Source: Halomonas alkalicola (lineage in GTDB: Bacteria; Pseudomonadota; Gammaproteobacteria; Pseudomonadales; Halomonadaceae). From it: a stretch of DNA of 64,000 nucleotides. Shown here piece by piece: positions 11,617-19,907 of the stretch; position 1 is the first letter of the stretch; each line of letters starts with the position of its first letter. The position numbers and the translations under genes were made by a program. The DNA lies in the NCBI RefSeq assembly GCF_030704205.1, contig NZ_CP131913.1, positions 2,046,001 through 2,110,000 on the forward strand, in the 5' to 3' direction. Below the pieces are notes generated by a model that worked only from the letters and a program-made list of their open reading frames with translations, was not told the origin of the DNA and made no database searches.

Positions 11617-11618
11617 CA
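11610..11618 (+). promoter_or_regulatory. DnaA box (perfect)
   Basis: TTATCCACA, identical to the consensus, is the box nearest dnaA. Confidence 0.88.
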
Positions 11619-11641
11619 CCCTGGGGGCGCCGCGCCGCGGC

Positions 11642-11650
11642 TGTGGAAAA
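11642..11650 (-). promoter_or_regulatory. DnaA box (one mismatch)
   Basis: TTTTCCACA on the minus strand is one base from consensus and lies 24 bases beyond the perfect box. Confidence 0.6.
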
Positions 11651-11821
11651 CTTTCCCTGGACCCCGGGGATGGGTCCCGCCGAACGCTGGGGACAATATC
11701 TCGCTGTGGACGACTAGCGATTGCATCCACCGCTTCTGCACAGGGCATCCCGTGCCATCCCACCGCCTGTCCACAGCCTATATCCTGCAGCAGAAGATTG
11801 TTTACGTTCGGGAAAGCCATC

Positions 11822-11830
11822 TTATCCACA
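11822..11830 (+). promoter_or_regulatory. DnaA box (perfect) next to the AT-rich region
   Basis: TTATCCACA lies just before the AT-rich tract and the TAG-repeat element, a suitable place for an origin-opening box. Confidence 0.88.
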
Positions 11831-11878
11831 GATACTGTCCCCACTATTAATAACAGGCTCTTTAAAAGGGATAGAAAA

Positions 11879-11890
11879 TAGTAATAGTAG
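11879..11890 (+). promoter_or_regulatory. DnaA-trio-like TAG repeat
   Basis: TAGTAATAGTAG is four 3-base units, three of them exact TAG. It follows the AT-rich tract about 48 bases past the DnaA box. DnaA-trios (3'-GAT-5') are the single-strand DnaA-loading element known from other bacterial origins; function here is inferred. Confidence 0.5.
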
Positions 11891-11973
11891 TCGTGGTGGT
11901 CGATGGCAGACCCGACGGCAGGGCTCGTGAGGCGCCTGCGCCGTCATCGCACTGGCCATCGCGTACGGAAAAA

Positions 11974-12002
11974 TTGCACCCGGGCCGCGATATCACTACA
12001 AT
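11974..12002 (+). promoter_or_regulatory. Sigma-70 promoter of rpmH-rnpA
   Basis: TTGCAC (11974-11979) and TACAAT (11997-12002) are separated by exactly 17 bases, about 98 bases upstream of the rpmH start. Confidence 0.75.
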
Positions 12003-12099
12003 TTCCGGTCTTGAGCCGAATACCCCCGGGGTCCTCTGTGGAAACCGGACGCCTCGAAATTGTCGATTCTTCCTGAAAACCACGTGGGAATAACGAGTT

Positions 12100-12234
12100 A
12101 TGAAACGCACCTTTCAGCCCAGCGTTCTGAAGCGTAAGCGCGTGCACGGTTTCCGTGCCCGTATGGCCACCAAGAACGGCCGTGCCGTCCTGGCCCGCCG
12201 TCGTGCCAAGGGCCGCAAGCGCCTGAGCGCCTGA
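12100..12234 (+). CDS. rpmH: 50S ribosomal protein L34
   Basis: 44 aa, very basic, starting [19 protein letters not shown] and ending AKGRKRLSA, which is the canonical L34. It is a small structural protein of the large ribosomal subunit. It is divergent from dnaA across the putative origin and followed by rnpA after 13 bases, as in most bacteria. A good promoter lies about 100 bases upstream. Confidence 0.97.
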   Translation: MKRTFQPSVLKRKRVHGFRARMATKNGRAVLARRRAKGRKRLSA

Positions 12235-12247
12235 TCACGGACCCCAG

Positions 12248-12667
12248 GTGTCCCGTCAGGACTTCCCCCGCCGTCTGCGTCTGCTGACGGCCGGGGAGTA
12301 TCGGCAGGTCTTCGACAACGCGGTCTACAAGGTTCATGGCAAGGGGCTCATGGCCCTGGCGATCCCCAATGACCTTGGGCATCCACGCCTTGGCCTGATC
12401 GTCAGCAAGAAGAACCTTCGCCGTGCCGTCGACCGCAACCGCCTCAAGCGACTCGCCCGCGAATCCATACGCCTTCAGCAGCAGCGTCTGCCCGCCGTGG
12501 ACATCGTGCTGATGGCCAGGCGAGGCGTGAAGGAGCTCGATAACGAGGTCCTGCATCGCCAGCTGCACGGGATGTGGCGACGTCTGGAGCGCGAGGCAAG
12601 CAAGGCCGCCGTCGACGACCAGCCAGGTACCGGGACACCCAGCGCGAACGCCAGTCAGGGCGGATGA
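12248..12667 (+). CDS. rnpA: Ribonuclease P protein component
   Basis: 139 aa, basic protein subunit of RNase P, which removes 5' leaders from tRNA precursors. The RNR signature region reads SKKNLRRAVDRNRLKRLARES. The C-terminal 25 or so residues (Asp/Gly/Thr/Ser-rich) extend past the usual domain. A GTG start at 12248 gives SRQDFPRRLRLLTAGEYRQVF, the normal beginning. yidD, which usually follows rnpA closely, is not found here; a terminator-like hairpin follows instead. Confidence 0.95.
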   Translation: MSRQDFPRRLRLLTAGEYRQVFDNAVYKVHGKGLMALAIPNDLGHPRLGLIVSKKNLRRAVDRNRLKRLARESIRLQQQRLPAVDIVLMARRGVKELDNEVLHRQLHGMWRRLEREASKAAVDDQPGTGTPSANASQGG

Positions 12668-12762
12668 CCGGCCAACCAGGAGTCGTCACCATGTCGAGGC
12701 CCCTTTCCATGGTGTTCCCCGACCCTGCCGGTATCCCCGCCGAGAGTCCGTGTTCGGCATCC

Positions 12763-12784
12763 AGCCTGCCTCTGGCAGGCTTTT
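12763..12784 (+). terminator. Rho-independent terminator between rnpA and yidC
   Basis: An 8-bp perfect stem (AGCCTGCC with GGCAGGCT) has a 3-base loop and is followed by TTTT. It occupies the space where yidD is normally encoded. Confidence 0.75.
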
Positions 12785-12851
12785 GTCTATCTCGGGCAGA
12801 TGTTTTCCATCTCGCCCGCGGCAAGTTCACCACCCATCGGGCAGAAACCTC

Positions 12852-14540
12852 ATGGACGTAAAACGACTCCTCTTGCTGATCCCCCTGGCGGTGCTCGCCT
12901 ACCTGATCGTCGTGCAGTGGAATCAGGACTATGGCCAGGTCTCCCCTGAGCCCGAGGCCCCCTCCTTCACCAGCAGCCCGGCCAACGGCGAGGCCCAGCC
13001 GGCCGACCCGGATGGCCTGGCCGTGCACGCCACGCCCAGCGCAACGGGCGACGTCAGTCAGGCCATGCCCGGCGAGGTGAGCTCGCCCACCAGCAGCCGC
13101 GACCTGATCGCCGTGGTGACCGATGTGCTGGACCTGCGCATCGACCCCCAGGGCGGTGATGTCGTCTACGCCGCCCTGCCACAGCACAAGCTGACGCTGA
13201 ATTCGGATCGTCCCTACGTGCTGCTCTCCGACAGCGAGAGCCGCAGCTACGTGGCGCGCTCCGGCCTGCAGCTCGACGGCCAGGCCGGCCGCATCGCCTT
13301 CACGCCGGAGCAGACCGAGTACCGCCTGAGCGAGGGTGAGGACCGCCTGGAAGTCGACCTCCGCGCCGAGGTCAACGGTGTCGACGTCATCAAGCGCTTC
13401 ACCTTCGAGCGCGGCAGCTATGCAGTGGACGTCAACTACTACCTGGCCAACAACACCGAGGCACCGGTCACCGCGCGCTTCATCGGCCAGCTGGCCCGCG
13501 ACAACAGCCCGGACCCCTCCAGCGGCGTGGCCCTGGGCATGAGCTCCTATCTGGGGGCGGCCTACTCCACCCAGGATAGCCGCTACGAGAAGGTCGACTT
13601 CGACGACATTCAGCGTGGTCGCTTCGAGAACCGTGACTCCCAGGGGGGCTGGGTGGCGATCATCCAGCACTACTTCGTCTCGGCCTGGGCGCCGCCCCAG
13701 AACCAGCAGAACCTCTTCTATGCCACCACGGACTCGCAGAACCGCAACGTCGCCGCCTTCGCCGGGCCGGTGACCAGCGTCGCCGCCGAGGGCGAGGCGC
13801 GCCTGGGCGCGACCCTCTACATGGGTCCCAAGGTGCAGGACTACCTGGAGGCCGTGGCCCCCAACCTGCGACTCACCGTGGACTTCGGCTGGCTGTGGTT
13901 CATCGCCAACCCGCTGTTCTGGCTGCTCGACCAGATCCACAGCCTGATCGGCAACTGGGGCTGGTCCATCGTGCTGCTGACCATCGTGGTCAAGCTGGCC
14001 CTGTGGCCGCTCTCCGCCAAGGCCTACAAGTCCATGGCCCGCATGCGCAAGCTGGGGCCGGAGATGCAGCGCCTGAAGGAGCAGTACGGCGACGACCGCC
14101 AGAAGATGTCCCAGGAGATGATGAAGTTCTACCAGAAGGAGAAGATCAATCCTCTGGGCGGCTGTCTGCCGATCCTGGTGCAGATGCCGGTCTTCATCGC
14201 CCTCTACTGGATGCTGCTGGAGTCCGTGGAGCTGCGCCACGCGCCCTTCATGTTCTGGATCCAGGATCTCTCGGTGAAGGATCCCTTCTTCATCCTGCCG
14301 ATCCTGATGGGCGCCTCCATGTTCGTGCAGCAGCTGCTCAACCCGACGCCTCCGGACCCGATGCAGGCGAAGATCATGCGCATGCTGCCCATCGTCTTCA
14401 CCTTCTTCTTCCTGTGGTTCCCGGCCGGTCTGGTGATCTACTGGGTGGTGAACAACATCATCTCCATCGCCCAGCAGTACGCCATCACGCGCAAGATCGA
14501 GAACGATCCCACCGTCGGCAAGGGCATGAAGACCAAGTAG
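12852..14540 (+). CDS. yidC: Membrane protein insertase YidC
   Basis: 562 aa, the size of Gram-negative YidC. It has an N-terminal membrane anchor (KRLLLLIPLAVLAYLIVVQW, residues 4-23), a large periplasmic domain, and the conserved C-terminal insertase core with GWSIVLLTIVVKLALWPLSA, the KINPLGGCLPILVQMPVFIA region and FFFLWFPAGLVIYWVVNN. It inserts and folds inner-membrane proteins with or without Sec, including the F0 subunit c encoded at 36.9 kb. The ATG at 12852 is used because upstream in-frame codons precede the anchor with non-conserved sequence. mnmE follows after a 126-base gap containing a GC hairpin. Confidence 0.96.
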   Translation: MDVKRLLLLIPLAVLAYLIVVQWNQDYGQVSPEPEAPSFTSSPANGEAQPADPDGLAVHATPSATGDVSQAMPGEVSSPTSSRDLIAVVTDVLDLRIDPQGGDVVYAALPQHKLTLNSDRPYVLLSDSESRSYVARSGLQLDGQAGRIAFTPEQTEYRLSEGEDRLEVDLRAEVNGVDVIKRFTFERGSYAVDVNYYLANNTEAPVTARFIGQLARDNSPDPSSGVALGMSSYLGAAYSTQDSRYEKVDFDDIQRGRFENRDSQGGWVAIIQHYFVSAWAPPQNQQNLFYATTDSQNRNVAAFAGPVTSVAAEGEARLGATLYMGPKVQDYLEAVAPNLRLTVDFGWLWFIANPLFWLLDQIHSLIGNWGWSIVLLTIVVKLALWPLSAKAYKSMARMRKLGPEMQRLKEQYGDDRQKMSQEMMKFYQKEKINPLGGCLPILVQMPVFIALYWMLLESVELRHAPFMFWIQDLSVKDPFFILPILMGASMFVQQLLNPTPPDPMQAKIMRMLPIVFTFFFLWFPAGLVIYWVVNNIISIAQQYAITRKIENDPTVGKGMKTK

Positions 14541-14587
14541 AGTCGGCATGACGACCCGGTAGCGGAGAGTCCCTGCCGCACCTCCCC

Positions 14588-14612
14588 GGACCCCCGCCCC
14601 GTGCGGGGGTCT
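14588..14612 (+). terminator. GC-rich hairpin after yidC, weak terminator
   Basis: GACCCCCGC pairs with GCGGGGGTC around a 5-base loop, but only a weak T-rich tail follows. It may attenuate read-through into mnmE. Confidence 0.5.
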
Positions 14613-14666
14613 GGCGTTTACGGGGCCCGAAACGGACAATGGCCCCGCCACCACGAGGAGATTCCC

Positions 14667-16034
14667 ATGGCCATCCTCCACGATCAGGACACCATCGCCG
14701 CCCTCGCCACGCCCCCCGGCCGGGGGGGCGTGGGCATCATCCGCGTCTCGGGGCCGCTGTGCGCCGCGATCGCCGAGGCGGTGGTGGGCCACTGCCCTGC
14801 CCCGCGCCGCGTCCACTACGGGCCCTTCCGGGGCGAATCGGCGGTGATCGACGAGGGTATCGCCCTCTACTTCACCGGACCCCACTCCTTCACCGGCGAG
14901 GACGTGCTGGAACTCCAGGGGCACGGTGGTCCGGTGATCATGGACCTGCTGCTCGAGCGCTGCGTGGCGCTCGGCGCTCGGCTGGCCCGCCCCGGGGAGT
15001 TCTCCGAACGCGCCTTCCTCAACGACAAGCTCGACCTGGCCCAGGCCGAGGCGATCGCCGACCTGATCGACGCCAGCTCCCGGGCCGCCGCCGAGAATGC
15101 CCTGCGCTCCCTGCAGGGGGACTTCTCGCGCCGGGTCGAGGCGCTGGTGCAGCGGCTCATCGAGCTGCGCATCTACGTGGAGGCGGCCATCGATTTCCCC
15201 GAGGAGGAGATCGATTTCCTGGCCGACGGCAAGGTGGCCGAGCGGCTCGACGGGGTGATGGCGGAGCTTTCGGCGGTGCGCGCCGCCGCCGGCCAGGGGG
15301 CGCTGATGCGCGAGGGCATGAGCGTGGTGATCGCCGGCCGGCCCAACGCCGGCAAGTCGAGCCTGCTCAACGCCCTCACCGAGCAGGAGACCGCCATCGT
15401 CACCGATATCGCCGGCACCACCCGGGACGTGCTCCGCGAGCACATCCACATCGATGGCATGCCGCTGCACATCATCGATACCGCCGGCCTGCGCGACACC
15501 CCGGACGCCGTGGAACAGATCGGCGTGGCACGGGCCTGGGCGGAGATCGAGAAGGCGGACCGGGTGCTGCTGCTGGTGGACGCCACCACTACCGACTCCC
15601 TCGACCCCATGGCGATCTGGCCCGAGTTCGTGGCCAGGCTGCCGGACCCGAGGCGGCTGACGCTGGTGCGCAACAAGATCGACACCACCCGGGACGCGCC
15701 CGGCATCGAGTTATCCACAGCCACCCCGGTGATCCGGCTCTCCGCCCGGACCGGTGCGGGTGTGGATAACCTGAAGGCCCATCTCAAGGAGGTGATGGGC
15801 TACAGCGGCACCACCGAGGGGCGCTTCTCGGCACGCCGGCGCCACCTGGATGCCCTGGACAGGGCGCGACAGGCCCTGGAGAACGGCGAGGCTCAGCTGG
15901 CCGGCTTCGGTGCCGGCGAACTGCTGGCCGAGGACCTGCGCGACGCCCAGCAGGCGCTGGGCGAGATCACCGGAGAATTCAGCGCCGACGATCTTCTCGG
16001 CGAGATCTTCGGCAGCTTCTGCATCGGGAAATAG
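14667..16034 (+). CDS. mnmE: tRNA uridine-5-carboxymethylaminomethyl(34) synthesis GTPase MnmE
   Basis: 455 aa GTPase that works with MnmG (31.1 kb) to modify U34 of certain tRNAs. The N-terminal folate-binding domain ([22 protein letters not shown]) is followed by helical and G domains: G1 GRPNAGKS (about residues 225-232), G2/G3 [10 protein letters not shown] and [10 protein letters not shown]4 NKID. It ends with the invariant FCIGK, whose Cys is needed for the reaction. The GAGGAG ribosome-binding site precedes the ATG at 14667 by seven bases. Two perfect DnaA boxes in opposite orientation lie within its 3' third. Confidence 0.97.
   Translation: MAILHDQDTIAALATPPGRGGVGIIRVSGPLCAAIAEAVVGHCPAPRRVHYGPFRGESAVIDEGIALYFTGPHSFTGEDVLELQGHGGPVIMDLLLERCVALGARLARPGEFSERAFLNDKLDLAQAEAIADLIDASSRAAAENALRSLQGDFSRRVEALVQRLIELRIYVEAAIDFPEEEIDFLADGKVAERLDGVMAELSAVRAAAGQGALMREGMSVVIAGRPNAGKSSLLNALTEQETAIVTDIAGTTRDVLREHIHIDGMPLHIIDTAGLRDTPDAVEQIGVARAWAEIEKADRVLLLVDATTTDSLDPMAIWPEFVARLPDPRRLTLVRNKIDTTRDAPGIELSTATPVIRLSARTGAGVDNLKAHLKEVMGYSGTTEGRFSARRRHLDALDRARQALENGEAQLAGFGAGELLAEDLRDAQQALGEITGEFSADDLLGEIFGSFCIGK
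15711..15719 (+). promoter_or_regulatory. DnaA box (perfect) inside mnmE
   Basis: TTATCCACA within the coding sequence forms an inverted pair with the box at 15761. Confidence 0.65.
15761..15769 (-). promoter_or_regulatory. DnaA box (perfect, minus orientation) inside mnmE
   Basis: TGTGGATAA is the reverse complement of the consensus and lies 41 bases from the preceding box. Confidence 0.65.
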
Positions 16035-16050
16035 CCGTGCCCTCCTTCCG

Positions 16051-16899
16051 CTACTCCTCCACCCACCAGCCGCTGCGATAGCTCCCCGGCGAGCCCAGGT
16101 GGGCCACCACGGGCGCCATCGCCGCGGCCAGGCGCTCGTCGAGGCCCCAGGGCGGGTTGACCACCAGCATGCCGCTACCATACATACCGCGCTCCGCCTC
16201 GCTGGGGGCCTGCCGGGTGAATTCGCCGTACCAGACCTTGCGCAGCCCCCCGTCGCGGAGCGCTTCCAGCAGCTCGCGGTGGCGGCCCGCCGGCAGCAGC
16301 GGATACCACACCAGCATCACCGCATGACGCGCCTTGCGCATGGCCGTCAGCAGCGTCTCGGCCACCTCGAGATACTCCTCCTTGCGCTCGTAGCTGGGGT
16401 CGATCAGCACGCAGAGCCTCGGCGTCTTGACCGGCAGCCGCTGAAGCAGGCCCTTGAGGCCATCGCCATGGATCCGCTGGGCGGCTGCCGGGAAGGGCTG
16501 CTGGCTCAGGTGCTCGTGCTCGCCGGGGTGCAGCTCGAAGAGCCACTGCTGGTCCTGGGCCCTCAGCCGATGACCCATCCACCAGGGGGAACCGGGGTAG
16601 TGGGTCAGCCGCGAAGGGTCAGGCTGGGCACTCGCCAGGGCCGCGAGCCAGTCGCCCAGCAGCGGTTCTCTGGCCAGCGCCTGGCGGGCCTTCCAGAGCG
16701 GGATGACCCCGTCCCGGTACTCCTGCAGCCGGGAGGTCTCGGCGGCATCGAGTGGATAGAGGCCGCGACCGGCATGGGTATCGATGTACGTAATCGAAGA
16801 ATCTTTACGTAAAAGATGATCGATGACCGCATGCAGGGTCAGGTGCTTGTGGACGTCGGCGAAGTTGCCGGCGTGGTAGGCGTGCTGATAGGAAAGCAT
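16051..16899 (-). CDS. rlmJ: 23S rRNA (adenine(2030)-N(6))-methyltransferase RlmJ
   Basis: 282 aa, the family size. It begins MLSYQHAYHAGNFADVHKH, the RlmJ hallmark, and has the N6-adenine methyltransferase catalytic motif as LIDPSYERKEEY (DPPY-type) near residue 165. It methylates A2030 of 23S rRNA. The ATG at 16899 is chosen because the eight upstream in-frame residues are not part of the family start. It converges with mnmE, leaving 16 bases between stop codons, and is separated from the upstream lipoprotein gene by a terminator. Confidence 0.95.
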   Translation of the reverse strand: MLSYQHAYHAGNFADVHKHLTLHAVIDHLLRKDSSITYIDTHAGRGLYPLDAAETSRLQEYRDGVIPLWKARQALAREPLLGDWLAALASAQPDPSRLTHYPGSPWWMGHRLRAQDQQWLFELHPGEHEHLSQQPFPAAAQRIHGDGLKGLLQRLPVKTPRLCVLIDPSYERKEEYLEVAETLLTAMRKARHAVMLVWYPLLPAGRHRELLEALRDGGLRKVWYGEFTRQAPSEAERGMYGSGMLVVNPPWGLDERLAAAMAPVVAHLGSPGSYRSGWWVEE

Positions 16900-16936
16900 G
16901 GATGGGGTTTGGCGACTCGGCAAGGACGGGACAAGG

Positions 16937-16969
16937 AAAAGGGGCCTGCCGCTTCAGGCGGCAGGCCCC
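16937..16969 (-). terminator. Rho-independent terminator of the OmpA-type lipoprotein gene
   Basis: A perfect 12-bp stem (GGGGCCTGCCGC with its complement) has a 5-base loop and a TTTT tail on the minus strand. It sits 30 bases past the lipoprotein gene's stop. Confidence 0.88.
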
Positions 16970-16998
16970 ACTCTGGCACTCGGCGGGCTCGCCTGGCC

Positions 16999-17676
16999 TT
17001 ACTGGAACTGGCTCTCGATGGGGGTCAGGGTGATCTCGACGCGACGGTTCTGGGCGCGCCCCTCCTCGGTGGCGTTGCTGGCCACGGGCTGGGACGGACC
17101 ATAGCCGGTCATGTAGAGGCGATTGCGCGAGACGCCCGCCTGGGCCAGGTAGTTGCCGACGGATTCGGCGCGACGCTCGGAGAGACGCTGGTTGTAGTCG
17201 GCGTTGCCGGTGCTGTCGGTGTGACCGGCGATGTTGACCCGGGTATCGGTGTACTGGGTCAGGATCGACGCCACGTCGTTGAGGGCGTTGCGAGCGCTCA
17301 TGGTCAGTTCGCTGGAGTCGAAGCCGAAGGTCACGCTGCTCGGCATGTTGAGCACGATATCGTCGCCGCGACGATCGACCTCGATGCCGGTACCGCGGGT
17401 GCTCTGACGCAGCTCCTCCTCCTGGCGATCCATGTAGGCGCCGATGCCGGCACCGGCGGCGGCGCCCACGGCGGCACCGATCAGCGCGCGATCACGGCGG
17501 CTGGTGCTGCCGTCACCGCTCAGCGCGCCCGCGGCGGCCCCCACGGCGGCCCCGATGGCGGCACCCGTGCCGGTCTGGCTGCGCTGGGTCTGGCCGGAAT
17601 AGGGGTCGGTCGTGGCGCAACCCACCAGCAGGGCAGCGGCGGCAAGCGGGACGAGGAAGCGAGTGGGCTTGATCAT
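16999..17676 (-). CDS. OmpA-family outer-membrane lipoprotein with glycine-zipper region
   Basis: 225 aa. A lipoprotein signal peptide ends in the lipobox LLVGC (Cys about residue 20). Next comes a Gly/Ala-rich zipper region (GAAIGAAVGAAAGAL and a second copy, GAAVGAAAGAGIGAYM). The C-terminal OmpA peptidoglycan-binding domain follows (FGFDSSELT, IAGHTDSTGNADYNQRLSERRA). It probably anchors the outer membrane to peptidoglycan, like YiaD/Pal-type proteins. The start is taken at 17676, where the signal peptide begins properly. It is monocistronic, with its own terminator. It is not Pal itself: there is no tol cluster here. Confidence 0.9.
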   Translation of the reverse strand: MIKPTRFLVPLAAAALLVGCATTDPYSGQTQRSQTGTGAAIGAAVGAAAGALSGDGSTSRRDRALIGAAVGAAAGAGIGAYMDRQEEELRQSTRGTGIEVDRRGDDIVLNMPSSVTFGFDSSELTMSARNALNDVASILTQYTDTRVNIAGHTDSTGNADYNQRLSERRAESVGNYLAQAGVSRNRLYMTGYGPSQPVASNATEEGRAQNRRVEITLTPIESQFQ

Positions 17677-17707
17677 GAGGTCAGATCTCCATGCAATCAT
17701 CAGTAGA

Positions 17708-17729
17708 CCCGGTAGGCATCCCTGCCGGG
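17708..17729. other. Hairpin between hemW and the lipoprotein gene
   Basis: CCCGG-AGG pairs with CCT-CCGGG around a 4-base loop, with one internal T-G pair and no T-tract. It probably marks the 3' end of the rdgB-hemW transcript. Confidence 0.4.
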
Positions 17730-17772
17730 CAGTTCATCGGTATCACGGGCTGCGATGAGGCCGGTGGATCGG

Positions 17773-18942
17773 TCATTCCATGCCGATCAGCGCCAGCAGT
17801 TCATTCAAGAATAATAGACCCTGAGGCGATGCCTGCAGTCGATCGGCATCTTCCACGAGAAGTCCTTTTTTACGGGCGTGCTCGAGGCGCGCCTCGAGCA
17901 CGGCGGACGGGCGGCCCGTGGCGGCTCGCCAGCGCGCCAGGGAGACCCCTTCGACCAGACGCAGCGCATTCATGGCGAACTCCAGCGGCAGCTCCTCGTC
18001 GGCAATGGGGCTGTGGCCGGCGATGAACCCCCGGGGGTCGCGGGCGCGGCGCAGGTAGGCCTCCGGCTGGCGGGCCTTCCAGCGCCGCTCGATGGCCAGG
18101 CCGGCATCGCCATCGACAGCGCTCAGCTTGCCATGGGCGCCGGCGCCGATTCCCAGGTAGTCGCCGAAGCGCCAGTAGTTGAGGTTGTGTCGCGAGCGCC
18201 GCTGCGGGTGCGCGTAGGCCGAGATCTCGTAGCGCAGAAGGCCGGCCCGCTCCAGCCGCTCGTGGCCCAGGTCCTGGATATCCCAGAGCACCTCCTCCTC
18301 GGGCAGCCGCGGCGGCCGGGAGTGGAACTCGGTATTGGGCTCGAGGGTGAGCTGGTACCAGGAGAGGTGCTCGGGGGCGAGCGCCAGGGCCCGCTCCAGG
18401 TCGTCCAGGGCCAGCTCGGGGGTCTGGCCCGGTAGCCCGTGCATCAGGTCGAGGTTGAGGTTGTCGAAGCCCGCCTCGCGGGCCTCGAGCACCGCGGCCT
18501 CGGCGTCACGACCCGAGTGGATGCGACCCAGCGCCTGCAGCTGGGCATCCTGGAAGCTCTGCACCCCCAGGGAGAGCCGGTTGATGCCCGCCTCGCGATA
18601 GCCCGCGAAGCGCCCGCGCTCCAGGGTGCCCGGGTTGGCCTCCAGGGTGATCTCGATGTCCCGGGCCGTGGGCAGCCGCGCGGCGACGCCCTCCAGCAGC
18701 TGACGATAGAAGGAGGCCGACATCAGGCGCGGCGTGCCCCCGCCGATGAAGAGGCTGACCAGCTCCCGACCGGCGGCCAGCGGCAGGTCGGCATCGAGGT
18801 CGGCCAGCAGGGCCGCCAGGTACTCCTGCTCCGGCAGCGCCTGCTCGCGGCCGACGCCATGGGAGTTGAAGTCGCAGTAGGGGCACTTGCGCACGCACCA
18901 GGGCACATGCACATAGAGCGCAAGGGGCGGCAGGGCGATCAT
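17773..18942 (-). CDS. hemW: Radical SAM protein HemW (heme chaperone, coproporphyrinogen oxidase-like)
   Basis: 389 aa. The radical SAM cluster motif is CVRKCPYCDF near residue 16, followed by the glycine motif FIGGGTPRLM. The C-terminal HemW domain has RHNLNYWRFGDYLGIGAGAHG. HemW is related to HemN but acts as a heme-binding/insertion chaperone rather than a proven coproporphyrinogen dehydrogenase. Its ATG overlaps the rdgB stop (ATGA), so the two are translationally coupled; this pairing is common in gammaproteobacteria. The start at 18942 gives MIALPPLALYVHVPWC. Confidence 0.95.
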   Translation of the reverse strand: MIALPPLALYVHVPWCVRKCPYCDFNSHGVGREQALPEQEYLAALLADLDADLPLAAGRELVSLFIGGGTPRLMSASFYRQLLEGVAARLPTARDIEITLEANPGTLERGRFAGYREAGINRLSLGVQSFQDAQLQALGRIHSGRDAEAAVLEAREAGFDNLNLDLMHGLPGQTPELALDDLERALALAPEHLSWYQLTLEPNTEFHSRPPRLPEEEVLWDIQDLGHERLERAGLLRYEISAYAHPQRRSRHNLNYWRFGDYLGIGAGAHGKLSAVDGDAGLAIERRWKARQPEAYLRRARDPRGFIAGHSPIADEELPLEFAMNALRLVEGVSLARWRAATGRPSAVLEARLEHARKKGLLVEDADRLQASPQGLLFLNELLALIGME

Positions 18943-19550
18943 CGTGCCCCTGGGCCTTGGCCCAGCGCCTCGACCAGCGCCTGAAGGGCGCGCCCGCGAT
19001 GGCTCAGGCGATTCTTTTCCGCCGACGACAGCTCGGCCACGCTCATGCCCTGCTCGGGCAGCCAGAACAGCGGGTCGTAGCCGAAGCCACCCTCGCCGCG
19101 GGGATGGGCCAGGATCTCGCCCTTCCAGCTGCGCTGAACGATCAGCGGCACCGGGTCCTCGGCGTGGCGCAGGTAGACCAGCACGCACCAGTAGCGTCCG
19201 GTTCGCTGCCCCTCGGGCACCTCCGCCAGCCGCTCCAGCAGCCGGGCATTGTTGCGCTCATCGCTCTTCGGCTCACCGGCGAAGCGCGCCGAGTAGATCC
19301 CGGGCGCCCCGTTCAGCGCATCGACCTCCAGTCCCGAGTCATCGGCCAACGCCGGCAGGCCACTGACCCGGCTCGCCTCCCGCGCCTTGAGCAGGGCGTT
19401 CTCGACGAAGGTCAGGCCGGTCTCCTCCACCTCGGGGACGTCATACTCCGCCTGGGGCCTGACATCGAGGCCCAGCGGCGCCAGCAGCTGGTGGAACTCG
19501 CGCAGCTTTCCGGCGTTGCCGCTGGCAAGGATCAGGGGGGTCGAGGTCAT
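18939..19550 (-). CDS. rdgB: dITP/XTP pyrophosphatase (RdgB/HAM1 family)
   Basis: 203 aa, usual family size. It hydrolyses non-canonical purine triphosphates (dITP, XTP) to monophosphates, keeping them out of DNA. Motifs include LASGNAGKLREF (residues 8-19), ADDSGLEVDALNGAPGIYSAR, GYDPLFW and SHRGRAL near the C-terminus. It overlaps hemW by four bases as the first gene of a two-gene unit. It diverges from the CsgD-like regulator across a 357-base spacer. Confidence 0.96.
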   Translation of the reverse strand: MTSTPLILASGNAGKLREFHQLLAPLGLDVRPQAEYDVPEVEETGLTFVENALLKAREASRVSGLPALADDSGLEVDALNGAPGIYSARFAGEPKSDERNNARLLERLAEVPEGQRTGRYWCVLVYLRHAEDPVPLIVQRSWKGEILAHPRGEGGFGYDPLFWLPEQGMSVAELSSAEKNRLSHRGRALQALVEALGQGPGAR

Positions 19551-19907
19551 GGTGAGATTCCTGACGATTGACGGCCTGCCATTCTAGGGTGCCGAGCGAC
19601 AACAGCAAATGGCCGGCGCACGGCACGGCGTCCTCGAGACCGCCGCGAGTATGACATCGCTCATGAAAGTCGGCTGATTTTGGTAAGGGCTCGCCTCGAG
19701 GCCAGCGAGAACGCATCCGCCAAGCCATTGATCCGGAACCTCAACCCTCGCCATTCATCAAAATGAAATAAAAATCGCATCGAGATATAACTAATGAGAA
19801 GTAACGGGATGTAACAGAATAGCCAACACTATGGGCTGAACACCCACCGTCACTCCTTTACCTGCCGCTAGCCAGCTTGCCGGCTGAGCTTCCTCAGGGG
19901 GGCGAAC
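19551..19907. other. 357-base spacer between rdgB and the CsgD-like regulator
   Basis: No open reading frame of note. The right half (about 19755-19830) is clearly more AT-rich than the rest of the window. It contains a TATAAC at about 19786-19791 and a close pair of GTAAC direct repeats (GTAACGG and GTAACAG, 10 bases apart). The long AT-rich leader is consistent with a regulated promoter for the downstream regulator, but I cannot assign a -35 element. Confidence 0.4.

Larger units (their letters stand above)
11555..12099. other. Putative chromosomal replication origin (oriC), dnaA-rpmH spacer
   Basis: A 545-base non-coding spacer lies between divergent dnaA and rpmH. It holds two perfect DnaA boxes (11610, 11822), one single-mismatch box (11642), and an AT-rich stretch at about 11842-11890 that could act as the unwinding element, ending in TAG repeats. 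This is the pseudomonad-type origin position. A second candidate exists upstream of mnmG at 30.6-31.1 kb. Which one fires cannot be decided without GC skew or marker-frequency data. Confidence 0.72.

Noticed and set aside
12574..12861. A 95-codon frame between rnpA and yidC as a possible yidD replacement
   Set aside because: It overlaps both neighbours, contains the terminator hairpin, and lacks the YidD cysteine motif.
12444..15470. A 1008-codon open frame on the minus strand across yidC and mnmE
   Set aside because: Composition is His/Gly/Gln/Val-rich with no domain, and it is antisense to two clearly conserved genes. It is a GC-rich codon shadow.
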